From: Helianthus annuus
Taxonomy: Eukaryota > Streptophyta > Magnoliopsida > Asterales > Asteraceae
Assembly (NCBI RefSeq): GCF_002127325.2
Contig: NC_035447.2
Location: 23,232,442-23,296,441 of the forward strand
DNA: 64,000 bases
Direction: 5' to 3'
The notes below the pieces were generated by a model. That model was not told the origin of the DNA, did no database searches, and saw only the letters and a program-made list of their open reading frames with translations. A program made the translations under genes and the position numbers. Positions 1 to 13,808 of this stretch are shown one piece after another. Positions within the stretch are counted from its first letter, which is position 1, and every line of letters starts with the position of its first letter.

Positions 1-3147
<3,147 letters not shown>

Positions 3148-5709
3148 TTATTGCTCCCTTGGCTTCGAGGTTGGCTTCATGGATGAGGTATAACAATCCT
3201 TAGCCTCCTGCTGATCACTGTTTATCTTGATTATCCCCCATGGGCTAGGGAGTTTCACACATTGATGATAGGTGGATGGAACTGCTTTCATATCGTGTAT
3301 CCAGGGCCTGCCAAGGATAACATTGCAACAAGATAAACAGTCAATAACACAAAATTTTTGATAATTATGTAATCCTTCCACGTAGATTGGGAGTTTGATG
3401 TCCCCCAGAGTTTTCTTCGTTTCTCCACTGAATCCTACAAGCACGGAGGATCTTGGTGTGATGTCTGATTCTGGGATACCCATTCTCTTCAGAACATCAA
3501 GCTGGATAATGTTCACTGAGCTTCCTCCGTCGATAAGGATCCTGCGGACAAAATGGTTAGAGATAAAGAGGGTAATAACTAAACTATCATGATGAGGATC
3601 CTGGATGTTAATGCGATCATTCTCATCAAACGTTATCGTCTTTCCTTCCGAGACACTTGATGTTCGAATAGGTCTCTCCCCATTATCCATTTTTGCTTCC
3701 TTTGCATGCCTTTTGGCCGCCGAGAAGGATGTACCACAGATGTCTGATCCTCCGGAAATAAAGTTGATCACTTGTGCATTCGCCGGAGGGGCTGGAGCCT
3801 TTTCAGGGATCCTCTCAGGATCCTGAGTCCTTTGCTTTTTTCTTCCCAACAATTCTTTTAGATGCCCTTTGCTTAACAGATATCCAATTTCTTTTCTTAA
3901 AGCTATGCATTCTTCAGTTAGATGCCCGAAATCCTCATGGTATGCACACCATTTTGACTTGTCTTTAGTCCCGGATGGTTTATCATTCTTCCTGGGCCAC
4001 CTAGCTTTTTCTCCTAGATTCTGCATTGCAAGGATTAGTTCATGATTATCAACGGAAAAACAATATTCTGAGATCGGAGGATAATCTTCATCATCCTCTT
4101 CTTGGTCAACAGCATGCACATTCTGGTTGTCACTTCTATGGTAGGATTTGAATTTATTGTTCTTGAAGGAGGATCCTTGTTTTTCTTGTTTTGAGGATCC
4201 TACTTGTCTCTCCTGGATCCTCTTGTCATCCTCTAGCCGGATGAACCTGAGTGCCCGAGTTCTTACTTCATCTAGATTCCTGCAAGGTGTCATAACAAGA
4301 TCATCATAGAATAATGAATCCTTAAGCAGTCCCATTTTGAAGGCTTCAACAGCCGTAGCCATATCCAAGTTGGGAATGTCCAAGGATTCTTTACTGAATT
4401 TAGTTATATAATCCCTTAATGATTCATTATGACTTTGAGTTACCCTATATAAATCACTAGTTAATCTTTCAAATTTTCTACTACAAGAGAATTGGTTATT
4501 GAATAAATTAACTAAATTAGCAAATGAAGTAATAGAGTAAGGGGGAAGACTTAGCAGCCATTTAAGAGCTGATCCAGTAAGAGTGGATCCAAATCCTTTA
4601 CATAGGCATGCTTCCTTTAGCTTTTCCGGGATTGGATTGATCTCCATCCTTTCCCTGTATTGTGCTATGTGCTCCTCAGGATCCGTTGTACCATCACACA
4701 GCTTCATAGTAGGGATATGGAACCTTTTGGGTACCTCTGCATCACAAATTGGTGGTGCAAAGCGAGATACCTTATGGCTTCCATCTGCAATCTCTGGGAT
4801 AGGCTTGACTACCCCTGGAACACTTGAGATCATATCCTTTAGCTTCTGCAACTCCCTGGCCATAGCATGATTGATACCTGTATCCTGCATGAATCCATGG
4901 TTAGTGGTAAGATAATTATTTAAAGTGTTACCTCCCATTGAGTTCAAGTTAGTGAATCCATATTGCTGGGATTCTGGGATAACGGAGGGACCAGTGGAAG
5001 CAATGGTCTGCATTGGAATGAAGTCCCCTTGATGGACATCTAGACTTCCTGTTTGCAAACTTTTTAGGGATCCTGGCATCTGGAAGGATCCTGGTATCTG
5101 GGATGATCCTGGAACAAAGGAGGGTCCTTGACCCTGGGATGATCCTGGAACAAAGTAGGATCCTTGAAACTGCTGTGCTCCCGGATAGGCTCCTGAATTC
5201 ATGAAGGATCCCATATGCTGGGGATAGGATCCAGCCGGCTGAAAGTGTGAGCCTGATGCCTGAGTCATTGCTGTTGATCCGAGGTGCAATCCTCTTGATT
5301 CTCCCATAATTTGCACGTCCGGAATTCCCGATGGCTGAGAAGTGATCATTGGAGTATCAAAGCTCAAGGATTTGGGCATCAGTGGGGAATGATCCTCTGC
5401 CATTTTCTTTTGTCTTTTGAGATCTCCAATTTCCCTGAGGATCCTTTCATTAGTTTCATCCTGCCGCTGCATACGATCCTTCATCTGCAAAATCAAAGTA
5501 AATACGTCACTAGTACTGGGAGTATAAGAATTCATAGCAGAAGAAGATGGAGGTTTAGAGTTAGTAGGAGTTGGTCTCTTCTCAGCATTCTTCTGGGATC
5601 CTGCCGGTGGAGGAGGCAGAGTGTTCTGAGACGAGGTGACTGCAGACATCGCCGTGGACATGTTTTTCAATGATGAAGCCATGTAATTCTTTGAAATGAT
5701 TTCGAACAA
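3148..5709 (-). CDS. gag: Tat-1 gag-protease polyprotein
   Basis: 853 codons. The N-terminal third is low-complexity, rich in Gly, Ser, Pro and Gln, with repeated PGSSQ-like units. A Retrotrans_gag-type domain follows near residues 370-490 (WLLSLPPYSITSF onward). Next comes a CHHC zinc knuckle, CAYHEDFGHLTEEC, and then an aspartic protease with ILIDGGSSVNII. DGGS instead of DTG/DSG is usual for Tat elements. The first start is 5709; an in-frame ATG at 5682 (MASSLKN) is an equally plausible start, only about 57 nt after the primer site. Gag forms the particle and the protease matures it. The ORF ends in UAA at 3150-3148, with pol in the same frame straight after. Confidence 0.92.
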   Translation of the reverse strand: MFEIISKNYMASSLKNMSTAMSAVTSSQNTLPPPPAGSQKNAEKRPTPTNSKPPSSSAMNSYTPSTSDVFTLILQMKDRMQRQDETNERILREIGDLKRQKKMAEDHSPLMPKSLSFDTPMITSQPSGIPDVQIMGESRGLHLGSTAMTQASGSHFQPAGSYPQHMGSFMNSGAYPGAQQFQGSYFVPGSSQGQGPSFVPGSSQIPGSFQMPGSLKSLQTGSLDVHQGDFIPMQTIASTGPSVIPESQQYGFTNLNSMGGNTLNNYLTTNHGFMQDTGINHAMARELQKLKDMISSVPGVVKPIPEIADGSHKVSRFAPPICDAEVPKRFHIPTMKLCDGTTDPEEHIAQYRERMEINPIPEKLKEACLCKGFGSTLTGSALKWLLSLPPYSITSFANLVNLFNNQFSCSRKFERLTSDLYRVTQSHNESLRDYITKFSKESLDIPNLDMATAVEAFKMGLLKDSLFYDDLVMTPCRNLDEVRTRALRFIRLEDDKRIQERQVGSSKQEKQGSSFKNNKFKSYHRSDNQNVHAVDQEEDDEDYPPISEYCFSVDNHELILAMQNLGEKARWPRKNDKPSGTKDKSKWCAYHEDFGHLTEECIALRKEIGYLLSKGHLKELLGRKKQRTQDPERIPEKAPAPPANAQVINFISGGSDICGTSFSAAKRHAKEAKMDNGERPIRTSSVSEGKTITFDENDRINIQDPHHDSLVITLFISNHFVRRILIDGGSSVNIIQLDVLKRMGIPESDITPRSSVLVGFSGETKKTLGDIKLPIYVEGLHNYQKFCVIDCLSCCNVILGRPWIHDMKAVPSTYHQCVKLPSPWGIIKINSDQQEAKDCYTSSMKPTSKPREQ

Positions 5710-5738
5710 AAGGTTTTCTTATGAATGAAGCACCAATT

Positions 5739-5756
5739 GCCCCACGGTGGGCGCCA
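5739..5756 (-). other. Primer binding site of Tat-1
   Basis: On the minus strand TGGCGCCCACCGTGGGGC begins 3 nt after the LTR ends in CA. It starts with TGG, the complement of a tRNA CCA end. I cannot name the tRNA with confidence. The gag start is only about 30-57 nt further on, so the leader is very short. Confidence 0.8.
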
Positions 5757-5759
5757 AAC

Positions 5760-6479
5760 TGTTTTGGTCAAAAATCACACAAAGGATAATGCAACCAAAC
5801 TCTATGTAAACGGGGTATGATGCTTGGTTTGTTGAAAAAGTAAAGGATCACTTTTACTTTGAAATATGCAAAGACACAATGATTTATACGAGGAAAAAGC
5901 CCTTGATCAGTGTATGATCTCCGGCATAAAAAACCTCAGGTGATGGCAACTACCGATCACCAAACTTCAATATATCAAAATATGGTTACAACTTCGGATG
6001 GTAATGAGCTGAGTACAAGGATCACTATCGTAATGTGTGTCTAAGCGTGTGAGAATTGTGTTGTCTGTTCTTCCGAGTGGGGAAGAGTGTTATATATACA
6101 AGTGTAGGTGACCTATTTTAGGTAAAAAGACTAATAATCAGCTCATTACCCCTTTAGAAATAAAAGCAAATCTAGCCTAAATTATCGCCCTTAAATCATG
6201 CCAAGTTTCCATATCCTTCACAACGTCCATCTCCGATTAAGCACATGCTATAGTTGTAAAGACGCGTCCTTTGATTGTGATGCTTAAGAGCGGATCCTGC
6301 TAGATGTCCTGCAAAACAACATTAAATTCAACGAAAGCAACTGTTAGCATGAGGATCCTATGATGGTCCGTGATCCTGATCCTGGAACTCTGCTGAGGAT
6401 CACTATCTGCCAAAGAAACAAGGATCACTGGTTAGGATCACACGTGAGAATCATGTATTGTAAAAATCCAGCCCTAACA
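5760..6479 (-). repeat. Tat-1 5' LTR
   Basis: 720 bp. On the minus strand it starts TGTTAGGGCTGG and ends CCAAAACA, giving TG...CA ends. The primer site follows 3 nt later. Many AGGATC/GATCCT words are present. The neighbouring segment 6480-6929 is a diverged relative of the same LTR family. Confidence 0.85.
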
Positions 6480-6929
6480 ATAGTGTATCGTGTAAAAGTG
6501 TATGAAAAATGCTAAGTGTTTGCCGAGAGCTGGTGAGAGTAGTTGTACGAGTGTGTGTAGCCAAAAAATATCCAAGTCTTTACTAATTAGCTCGCTACCC
6601 CTTTAAAAATAGAAGTTAACTATGCTAACTAACATCCCGCAATTCATGCAAGTCTTCCCACGACTCCATAACGTCCATTTTCAGCCAAGCACGTGTGGAA
6701 TAAACGTGGAATATTCCCCAGGAACGTTGCCAAGACCAAGTCCAAGCTGGTATTCCTGCAAAATAATACTGAATTCAAAGTAAACAATCGTTAGTATAAG
6801 GATCCTTAGGATGATCCATGATCCTGATCCTGAAGCACTTCTGAGGATCACTAATTGTCACAGAAGTAAGGATCACCAAACAGGATAATACTTGAGGATC
6901 ACGGGTCATTAAGAAATCCTCCCCTAACA
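6480..6929 (-). repeat. Tat-2 3' LTR, U3 part
   Basis: On the minus strand it starts TGTTAGGGGAGGA at 6929, similar to the Tat-1 LTR start. It aligns loosely with the first ~450 bp of that LTR and is cut by the Tat-1 insertion at 6479/6480. The rest of this LTR should lie left of Tat-1, beyond the window. Confidence 0.75.
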
Positions 6930-6943
6930 ATTGCCCCCAAAAT
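6930..6943 (-). other. Polypurine tract of Tat-2
   Basis: On the minus strand ATTTTGGGGGCAAT runs straight into the LTR start TGTTAGG. It fixes the orientation of Tat-2 as minus. Confidence 0.75.
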
Positions 6944-7083
6944 ATAAGGAGTAATTATGTAAAATAAACGAGTTGTATTTTGTTGATCTTATCCGCAACT
7001 AGCTAACGGATAACTAGCCGTTGAACACGGACTAGCCGTTGCAAATCTGATGTCACAGAAGTGACTACCCTGCAAGATCATGA

Positions 7084-7090
7084 TTATAAG
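7084..7090 (+). promoter_or_regulatory. Candidate TATA box of the Tat-2 antisense gene
   Basis: TTATAAG lies about 145 bp upstream of the first possible codons of the plus-strand gene, and a pyrimidine-rich leader (about 7166-7220) follows. Position and composition fit a promoter, but nothing else proves it. Confidence 0.4.
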
Positions 7091-7230
7091 TAGGAGTTAG
7101 AGATAGGATCAATTTGCATTTAAATCCAAGAGAAACTCCCTTTAAATTCTCAGCCGAAGATCAATCAGGTATTCTCTTTTCCTCTTCTTCCTTCTCTTAC
7201 TCTGCTTTTCTTTCTTTACCATCGTCAAGA

Positions 7231-8841
7231 ATGATGCTCGAAACTCTCCCGCCAAGGATCACCAGAAGAACAGCCCTTTGAAGATTCAAGGGATCATCAA
7301 AGATTCACCGACTGAGAGGTGTTGCTTTACTGATCCACAAGTAGATAGGATCCGGCACTGCTTTCCGGCGAACACCTTCTTTAAACCTTTCGATCCTACT
7401 GTTCTGAGTGACTATACCTCTGAGACTTGGGTAGCTTTCCCGGTCACTCCTTTCATGATAGGATATTCGTATCCTTTCCCTGAATTCACCCAATCTTTCT
7501 TCTCCCTCACCGGCATCTCCTACATCCAAGCTATGCCAATGATCTGGAGGGTTTTATATACCCTTGAAAGGATCATTAAGCAGGAAGGGATTGATTTAGG
7601 GATGTCGGAACTGGCAGAGATGTATGATCTCACGACGTTTGGATCCCACCGATATCTGTTCAAACGAAAACCTGGTGAAGAACACCCCATTTTTAAAGCC
7701 ACCAAGAATGATACAAACTGGAAACGACGCTTCTTCTTTGTCAAAAGAGATTCTATCCCAAATGGAAAGGATCTACCAAGAAAGTGGACCACCCATGGTA
7801 GGATAGAGGATCCTGAGAAGGATCACCAGATAACCTTGTCATTGTATAAGGATCACTAACCCCCTTTGTTTTATGTTATGCAGCTGTCTCTGTTTCACAC
7901 CTTATACCATCACCTGTCACTGAGGAAAGGCTTGCTGCTTTTAGAAGACTCAGTCCTGAAACAAGATCATTCAAAACAAACACCCAGGATTCACAAGAGG
8001 TATCCTCAGGCTCAGTCACAATGTCAAGTAAGTATCATGTTTTTTATATAGTTAAAAACTTAAATAAATAGTTAAACAGAAATAGGATAAGGATACTTAT
8101 CTTGCTTTGAATGTGTAGGTGCCGGAAAATCTTCCAAGCCTGCCTCCAAGTTCAGCATTGCCGATCTTGACACCGTGCGATCCACCAAGAAAAAGGCCAT
8201 TGCAAGCCCTAGCGTCTCGATCCCCAAGGCACCCACTAAGGGAAGGGGTGGCAAGAAGAGGAAAAACTCTGAAGCTGAGGATCTACAAGGCCTGCTACTG
8301 ATCCGCCACCAGTTCCTTGAATACTTCAATGACGTGAGGATCACTGATTCTGCTTATATATCCTGCTTGTTTGAGGATCACCTGATCTTGAACTGCTTTG
8401 TCTTTTTTACAGAAATTTGCTGAGATTGAAGATTACGTGGGAAGTGTTGAGGAGTTGGATAAGAAGATTGCTGATCTCCAACAGGTCGCAGTGCTCAAGG
8501 ATCTTAAGATAGCTGATCTCGAAAAAGCCCTCCAAGATGCCAAGAACCAGACAGCTAGAATCTTGATTGACATTGACTACGAGAAGCATGAGCTCGTGGA
8601 AGGTGCAAAGGTCTCCGCTGCCATCACAATGTACAAGACAAAACTGAAGATGGCCCAGGAAGCCCAAGATCCTGACTTCGACAGAAGCAACTGGGATGTT
8701 GAAGGCTGGAAGGTGAGGCTAGCTGATCTGGAAGATGATGAAGAGGCTGAGGAGATTTTGACGATCGAGGTTGGAGGCAGTGGAAAGGATCAGGTGAAAC
8801 ATACCGGAGCCGGAGGGGATGAAGAAGCAGCGAAGGTGTAA
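7231..8841 (+). CDS. Tat-2 antisense accessory gene, four exons (PF04195-like 'putative gypsy type transposon' protein)
   Basis: This gene runs opposite to its element, between pol and the 3' LTR. I infer exons about 7231-7797, 7884-8027, 8119-8333 and 8413-8841, with GT-AG introns of 86, 91 and 79 nt. Phases match at every junction, giving about 440 residues. Exon 1 carries the conserved region (FPANTFFKPFDP, then PFMIGYSYPFPEF) that I recognise from the family named putative gypsy type transposon. Exon 3 is basic (KGRGGKKRKN, possible nuclear signal). Exon 4 is a charged coiled-coil-like tail ending in acidic residues. The frame has no ATG near 7231; the ATGs there are in another frame, so the start may be mutated. 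The function of this family is unknown to me. Confidence 0.72.
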
Positions 8842-10140
8842 GCTGCATGATTGGGCAATGATGGACACTTCTAGACATAGCCGGAGCCCAATTTTTAGGT
8901 TTGGTGGTAGTTTTTTTGTGGTTGTGATGTTTTAAAATAATTATGGTCTGTATTTGAACAATAGTTTTAGGTTTAAGGATCAAGGATCCTTTGGACAATA
9001 GGTAGGATTACAAATGGTGGAGGGATCCTCTGTTTGGGGGATGAAGCCATTGTGATCCTGCCGCCTTTAATTTCCTGCACTTGCTATAACCGCATAAACA
9101 ATGGACACCCTTTGCCAACCCATGTGGACGGGCCACGTTTTGCTGGTAGAAATGTGGGTTGGCAATTTTGACAACCTTAAATGGTTAAACTTTTGTTAAT
9201 AAAATAACTTTAACTTTTTGGCTTACTTTGTGTTGATATTCTTGTTACTATTTTACTTTCCAACTATTGTTATGTTTATTTTGTTTACACTTATCAAGCC
9301 TTGAAAAATTAAAAATTATCCAAAAATTTGAGGATATGATCAAGGATCACATATCCCATAGCCGATAAACTTCAAAAAGTGGTAAAGTCTAAGAAACATA
9401 AGTTTAGTTGTCAAGGTATAAGGGTTATTCAAATAAACAATGAATAAAATCAAAATAGTTAAGGATCATAATTGAGGATCCAAGTTAGGATCCTAACCCT
9501 TAATTCTATAACCAGGATAACCATAAGACAAACCTTATGAAAAGGTGATCAAGGATCCTTTAATGTTTGGCTTCAAAGACCTGAAATAGGATACAACTTG
9601 GGACTAAGCCAATATAAGATAAAAATTAGCAACTGGGGACAAGCCCAAAGGATAACTGGGGACAAGCCCAAGGATAACTAGGGACAAGCCCAAGGATAAC
9701 TGGGGACAAGCCCAAGGATCGTGTGTAAACTGGAGTATGGCCCTCACTGGCGACTATCCAAACTTAGTGACATGAAAATGCCAAAACCTTAGCTAACGTG
9801 AAAATGTTAGAAACCTTAGGAACGGATGTATGGTACGTCTACCATTATACGTAGGATCCTAGATCTAGCCAGTACAATGGAATTATCAGCCCCTAAAGTG
9901 AGTACTGGTCCCACTGCCTTGAACTATACCAGGATCATTGTGCGCTACTGGCGAAACTGGGGTCAAGCCCAAATAACTGGGGTCAAGCCCGAGTAACTGG
10001 TTGCTTTTGGGGATAATCAACCCTTTACTAAGGATACCTGAACCTTTAAAACTCAGAATCAAGTGAAAGGTGGTTAAAGGATGCAGGATCCTTATCCTTA
10101 TGTGAGAATATAAGAAAATGAAATAGTTTGAGATTAGAAT
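8842..10140. other. Non-coding 3' region of Tat-2
   Basis: No coding frame is visible. Possible polyadenylation signals follow the antisense gene (AATAAAATAA near 9199). The stretch has many AGGATC words and two small clusters of a short repeat (9631-9719 and about 9955-9999). It stops at the Tekay-1 LTR. Confidence 0.6.
9631..9719. repeat. 22-nt tandem repeat, four copies
   Basis: Units start at 9631, 9654, 9676 and 9698 and read AACTGGGGACAAGCCCAAGG plus AT; the first has one extra A. Each unit can fold as TGGG-GACAAG-CCCA. Two looser copies with GGGGTCAAGCCC follow near 9955-9999. Confidence 0.9.
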
Positions 10141-12693
10141 TGTAACACCTCGAAAATTCATGTCCAATAATGTATAAACACGTGTCATAAGCTCTGAACG
10201 TGAGAAAGAATACTTTAAAGGGACTAAAGTTGACAAACGGGGAAACTATGCGAATGTAACGGTCCAATGTGTCAAAAATGGATAAATATATTCCAAAATA
10301 GCCCTACATAATGTTTATACTTTCAAACGAATAAATCATGGATCATTCGAAGCTAAATATGAAAGAAATTGAGGAATTACAAACTACAGGGGCTAAATGT
10401 GTCAACATGTGCAAAGTATACCTCTGAGTGACCTTTTGGCAGACCCGAAGCTTTGTAACGATAAAATATACTCACTAGAATATGTGGTTAAAATTTCATA
10501 AAGTTTCGTTATCGTATGAGAAAGTTATGATCAAATTCGTGTATGAGGGGTTAAAAGCGTCAACGTTGAATTCTAAGGCCTTATGGATGATCTCAAAGTT
10601 AGTCAAGGACTTAACTAAGTTAATAAAGGTCCATGAGCCCTTAAAAATCAAGTTAGAGGGCTGAAATAGCAATTTGGAAGCTTAAAACCACGTTACAAAG
10701 GACCAGGGACCAAAAGTGCAAGGAATGAAACTTGTCTGGCTGGTTCAGGAGGTCCAGGCGACCCGCGTAAAGATTCCCTTATGATCTTACACGGGCCGCG
10801 TCAGGGTGCCAGTATCAGAAAACGTGGACAGGTGCCTGTTAAGGCTGTTAACCGACTTAAAACGTTTGTTTCTTATACCAGGGGCTGCCCCAATGGTATT
10901 TCATGCATAGGGGGCACCTGTAATGATCTTGTATCACCTGTAGACTCTTGTGGAATCATCAAATTCATCCATGAATGCTATATAAGAGGAAGAATGTTAC
11001 AACTTGTGAACACTTGCATTTGCAAACTCTTATAAGCTAACTTCTGGAGCTCCTCTAGTCAGCCACAAGCATCCTTAGCATCCCTAATCCTAATTAGGAC
11101 TCTTGTAAGTGTCCTTAACCCTTCTAAATTCATTTTAGCTTAGTTAATTAGCTAAAAGTCAAACCGTCATAATTAAGGTCTGACTTTGGGATTAGTCAAT
11201 GATTACTCACTAATATCCCGAATTAAAAATACCTATAAGTAGGTAATTATGTGGGTAACAAACCCCTCAAAGGGTATTTCCAGATTCCCACTTTAACTAC
11301 GTTAATTGTCGAGTCAAAGATGATTATAAAAAGTCAACAGAATGGTTATTTGCAAATTAATGCATAATTAGCAATATAGGATACATGCAACCTGTTTGAT
11401 CATTAAAATAACTTGGTAATTAATTTAAGAACATGTCCCAACATGTTCAACTCGACAATTTTCAGTAAAGGCTCGGTTTGGAACCGAAAGTCTCAAAGTT
11501 TGACTTTCACTTTGACTTTCAGTTCTGACCCGTTTAAGCCAAGATTAGGATTGCCTTAGAGCTTCTTTTGGACCTATTTACATGTTAGTATAAACCTATG
11601 TGATTATACAACTTGGTTCATTAGATATCTTATTCACTTGCATGTTTCCCTTAATCGCCTATATGTTGACCATTATGCCCGAATGACCTTAAAATGGGAT
11701 TTTTGGAAATGTAAAAGGGTAGACACCTTAGCTACTGATTTATAAACTTGCACCTAAAATTTGAGATCAGTTTGAGGTGTAGGTTAAGAGTTATGCTCAT
11801 TAGCGTAATTTAGAGCTTCTTTATTAATTAAAAGGCTTAAATTACATATAGCCTATCTAAACACAAATTTTTATACAAAACTTTTTACCTACTGATATAA
11901 AATAATATTTTGGGATTTTTGGAGATTTTTATTTAAATTTAGGCTGAGCATAACTTAGTGTTCTAAGATTAATTCGGTTAATACCGGTTTTGCCCTTTTA
12001 GGCTATAAAATGAGTTTTACAAATCCTTTTGACCCCAAACCTTTTTCTACTGATTCAATATGTTAAATAAATTAATATGTTAAATAAATTATGTTGAGCC
12101 TTCTGGAATATTAAAAATATCAGCTTTTATATAAGAACCCGGAAATGGCTCCAAATCGCCTTTTTAAGCATTTTTTAGCACCTAAGTATGCTCTAGAACC
12201 TTGTTAAGCATAAGGGATTGAACTTACTGATATAATCAGTGAATTTTTATATTTTAAACAGTAGGGAATAATTTAAAAATCAGACTTCCAGTTTTGACCT
12301 TTTAGGCCTATGTGAAATTACCAAAATGCCCCTACGGAGCATAGAATGGTTATAAGTTGTAAATTTCACATATAATTGATATCCTACTGATATAACATGA
12401 TAAAATGAGTATACTTACTGATTTATTCAGACCTGTAACTAAACTCTTTTATACCTTATAAAATGACCAAAATGCCCTTATGAGGCATAGTTTTAGTTTA
12501 AAACCATTTGGGGCATAATGGAAGGTATCATTCTGATATCACAACATATTTTAGGCATATTAACTTCAGAAACTTGTATTTGACTCTTATGGTTACTCGT
12601 TACGCACTTTACGCGTTCGGATCGGCTTATGTAACTAGTTTACCCATTTTAGCCGAAACGGGTCAAACCATATCTTTATGTAACTAGTTTACC
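10141..12693 (+). repeat. Tekay-1 5' LTR (3' end probably deleted)
   Basis: It starts TGTAACACCTCG. 10141-11326 matches 62815-64000 at about 98%. The part from 11327 to 12693 has no second copy in the window, so its membership is inferred from continuity. It contains several TACTGAT(A/T)TA words and repeated phrases around CAAAATGCCC. It ends abruptly where sequence of the Tekay-2 LTR begins, immediately after the second copy of a 19-bp direct repeat. Confidence 0.8.
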
Positions 12694-13773
12694 CCTTCCG
12701 AATGCACCAAGCCTCCTTATACGTGATCCTTGACGCTTGAATGGACTTGGAATGTGAAGATCAAAGCTCGAAAAATTGATGGGTGTGTATAGGGGGTTCG
12801 GCCGAAGCTTCTTGAGAGAGAGGGAGAGTTGTTTTTGAGTGGTGAAATGTGATGAATGATCAAGTGTACATAGCTTGTTACTTATAGGCAATGTTAGAGT
12901 TTAAGGTCCAATGGTTTAAGTGTCTTCTTGATACTAAACATGAAGATTAAAATAATAATTGAAGGACAAGGTATGTCCCCCTCTTGGGGACGGTTGGTTA
13001 AGGGGGGGGGGGTAGTTTGGTTCAAATCCAACTAAGCATTAGTTAATAGTTAGGTTAATCTAGTTAGTTAGGTGATTAACCCGGTTAGTAGTGTGTTGTG
13101 CATTACAGTGGGTGTTAGGGTATTCAAGGACCCTAACTGGCTCAGAAAAAAAGACAAATAATGTTATTAACAATATTTTCATGTTCCGGGTATAGTCCGG
13201 TAGTTCGGTTGGATAGTAATCCGTCAAAGCGTTAAACAAAGCTTTAAAGTGTCGTTAATACCATTTTTAGTGACACAACTTATTCCCGACACTTTGGAAA
13301 GTGTCTAGTAATATATTTCTCGTGTTTTGGCACTTTATTTGTTAGCTAAAAGCTGAATTGTTAATTAAAGTGCTGAGTTTTGTGCTTAGAGTACGTTTTT
13401 GGCACATCCTGTCACTGTAACTTATTCCTAGAGACGCAGTTGTACAACCCTTGTATCTTCACACTCACTATTAGTGTAGTTAACTATCTCGGGCTCATAT
13501 AGGCCTTAGAGGCAATATCTGCCTGATGCTGGCTTATCAGCATGTTCAATAGGTTATCCGTTCATTGTGCTACTATGCTTTTGTGCATCATGTTTGTCAC
13601 TAAGGTTCAGCATGTAAATAATGTAGTGACAGTAAGTAGAGTATGATGCAAGTATGTACATGTATCAACATTCAGGTAGCAGTTTATCCACAATTTCAGG
13701 TAAGCACAGTAATTAAGCAGTAATTAATTATCAATTAAGTTGTACGGATACCTGGTTTAGTGAGGTTGTCACA
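12694..13773 (-). repeat. Tekay-2 3' LTR, truncated (U3 end only)
   Basis: Matches 54794-55880 at roughly 98.5%. On the minus strand it starts TGTGACAACCTC at 13773. The remaining ~2.35 kb present in the other LTR is missing. A G tract is 11 long here and 17 long in the other LTR. Confidence 0.88.
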
Positions 13774-13790
13774 TTCTCCCCCCGTTAGAA
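13774..13790 (-). other. Polypurine tract of Tekay-2
   Basis: On the minus strand CTAACGGGGGGAGAA directly precedes the LTR start. It lies about 20 nt beyond the end of the integrase frame. Confidence 0.85.
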
Positions 13791-13808
13791 AAATTTCGTC
13801 CTGAAATT

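Larger units (their letters stand above)
6480..10140 (-). mobile_element. Tat-2: remnant of an older Tat-type element (3' LTR end, 3' region, antisense gene)
   Basis: 6480-6929 is the U3 end of a minus-strand 3' LTR. A polypurine tract precedes it on the minus strand, and the internal 3' region continues to 10140, where Tekay-1 begins. No polymerase frame of Tat-2 is visible; it would lie upstream, beyond the Tekay-1 insertion and outside this window. Tat-1 is inserted into the LTR of this element. Confidence 0.75.

Noticed and set aside
9631..9719. CRISPR-like array
   Set aside because: Units are directly adjacent with no spacers, in a plant retroelement; it is a simple tandem repeat.
10141..12693. 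Host gene between Tat-2 and Tekay-2
   Set aside because: The stretch matches the Tekay-1 3' LTR and has no coding frame above noise.
12676..12891. A 71-codon minus-strand ORF shared with 54725-54991
   Set aside because: It is part of the Tekay-2 LTR in both copies; low-complexity peptide without family resemblance.
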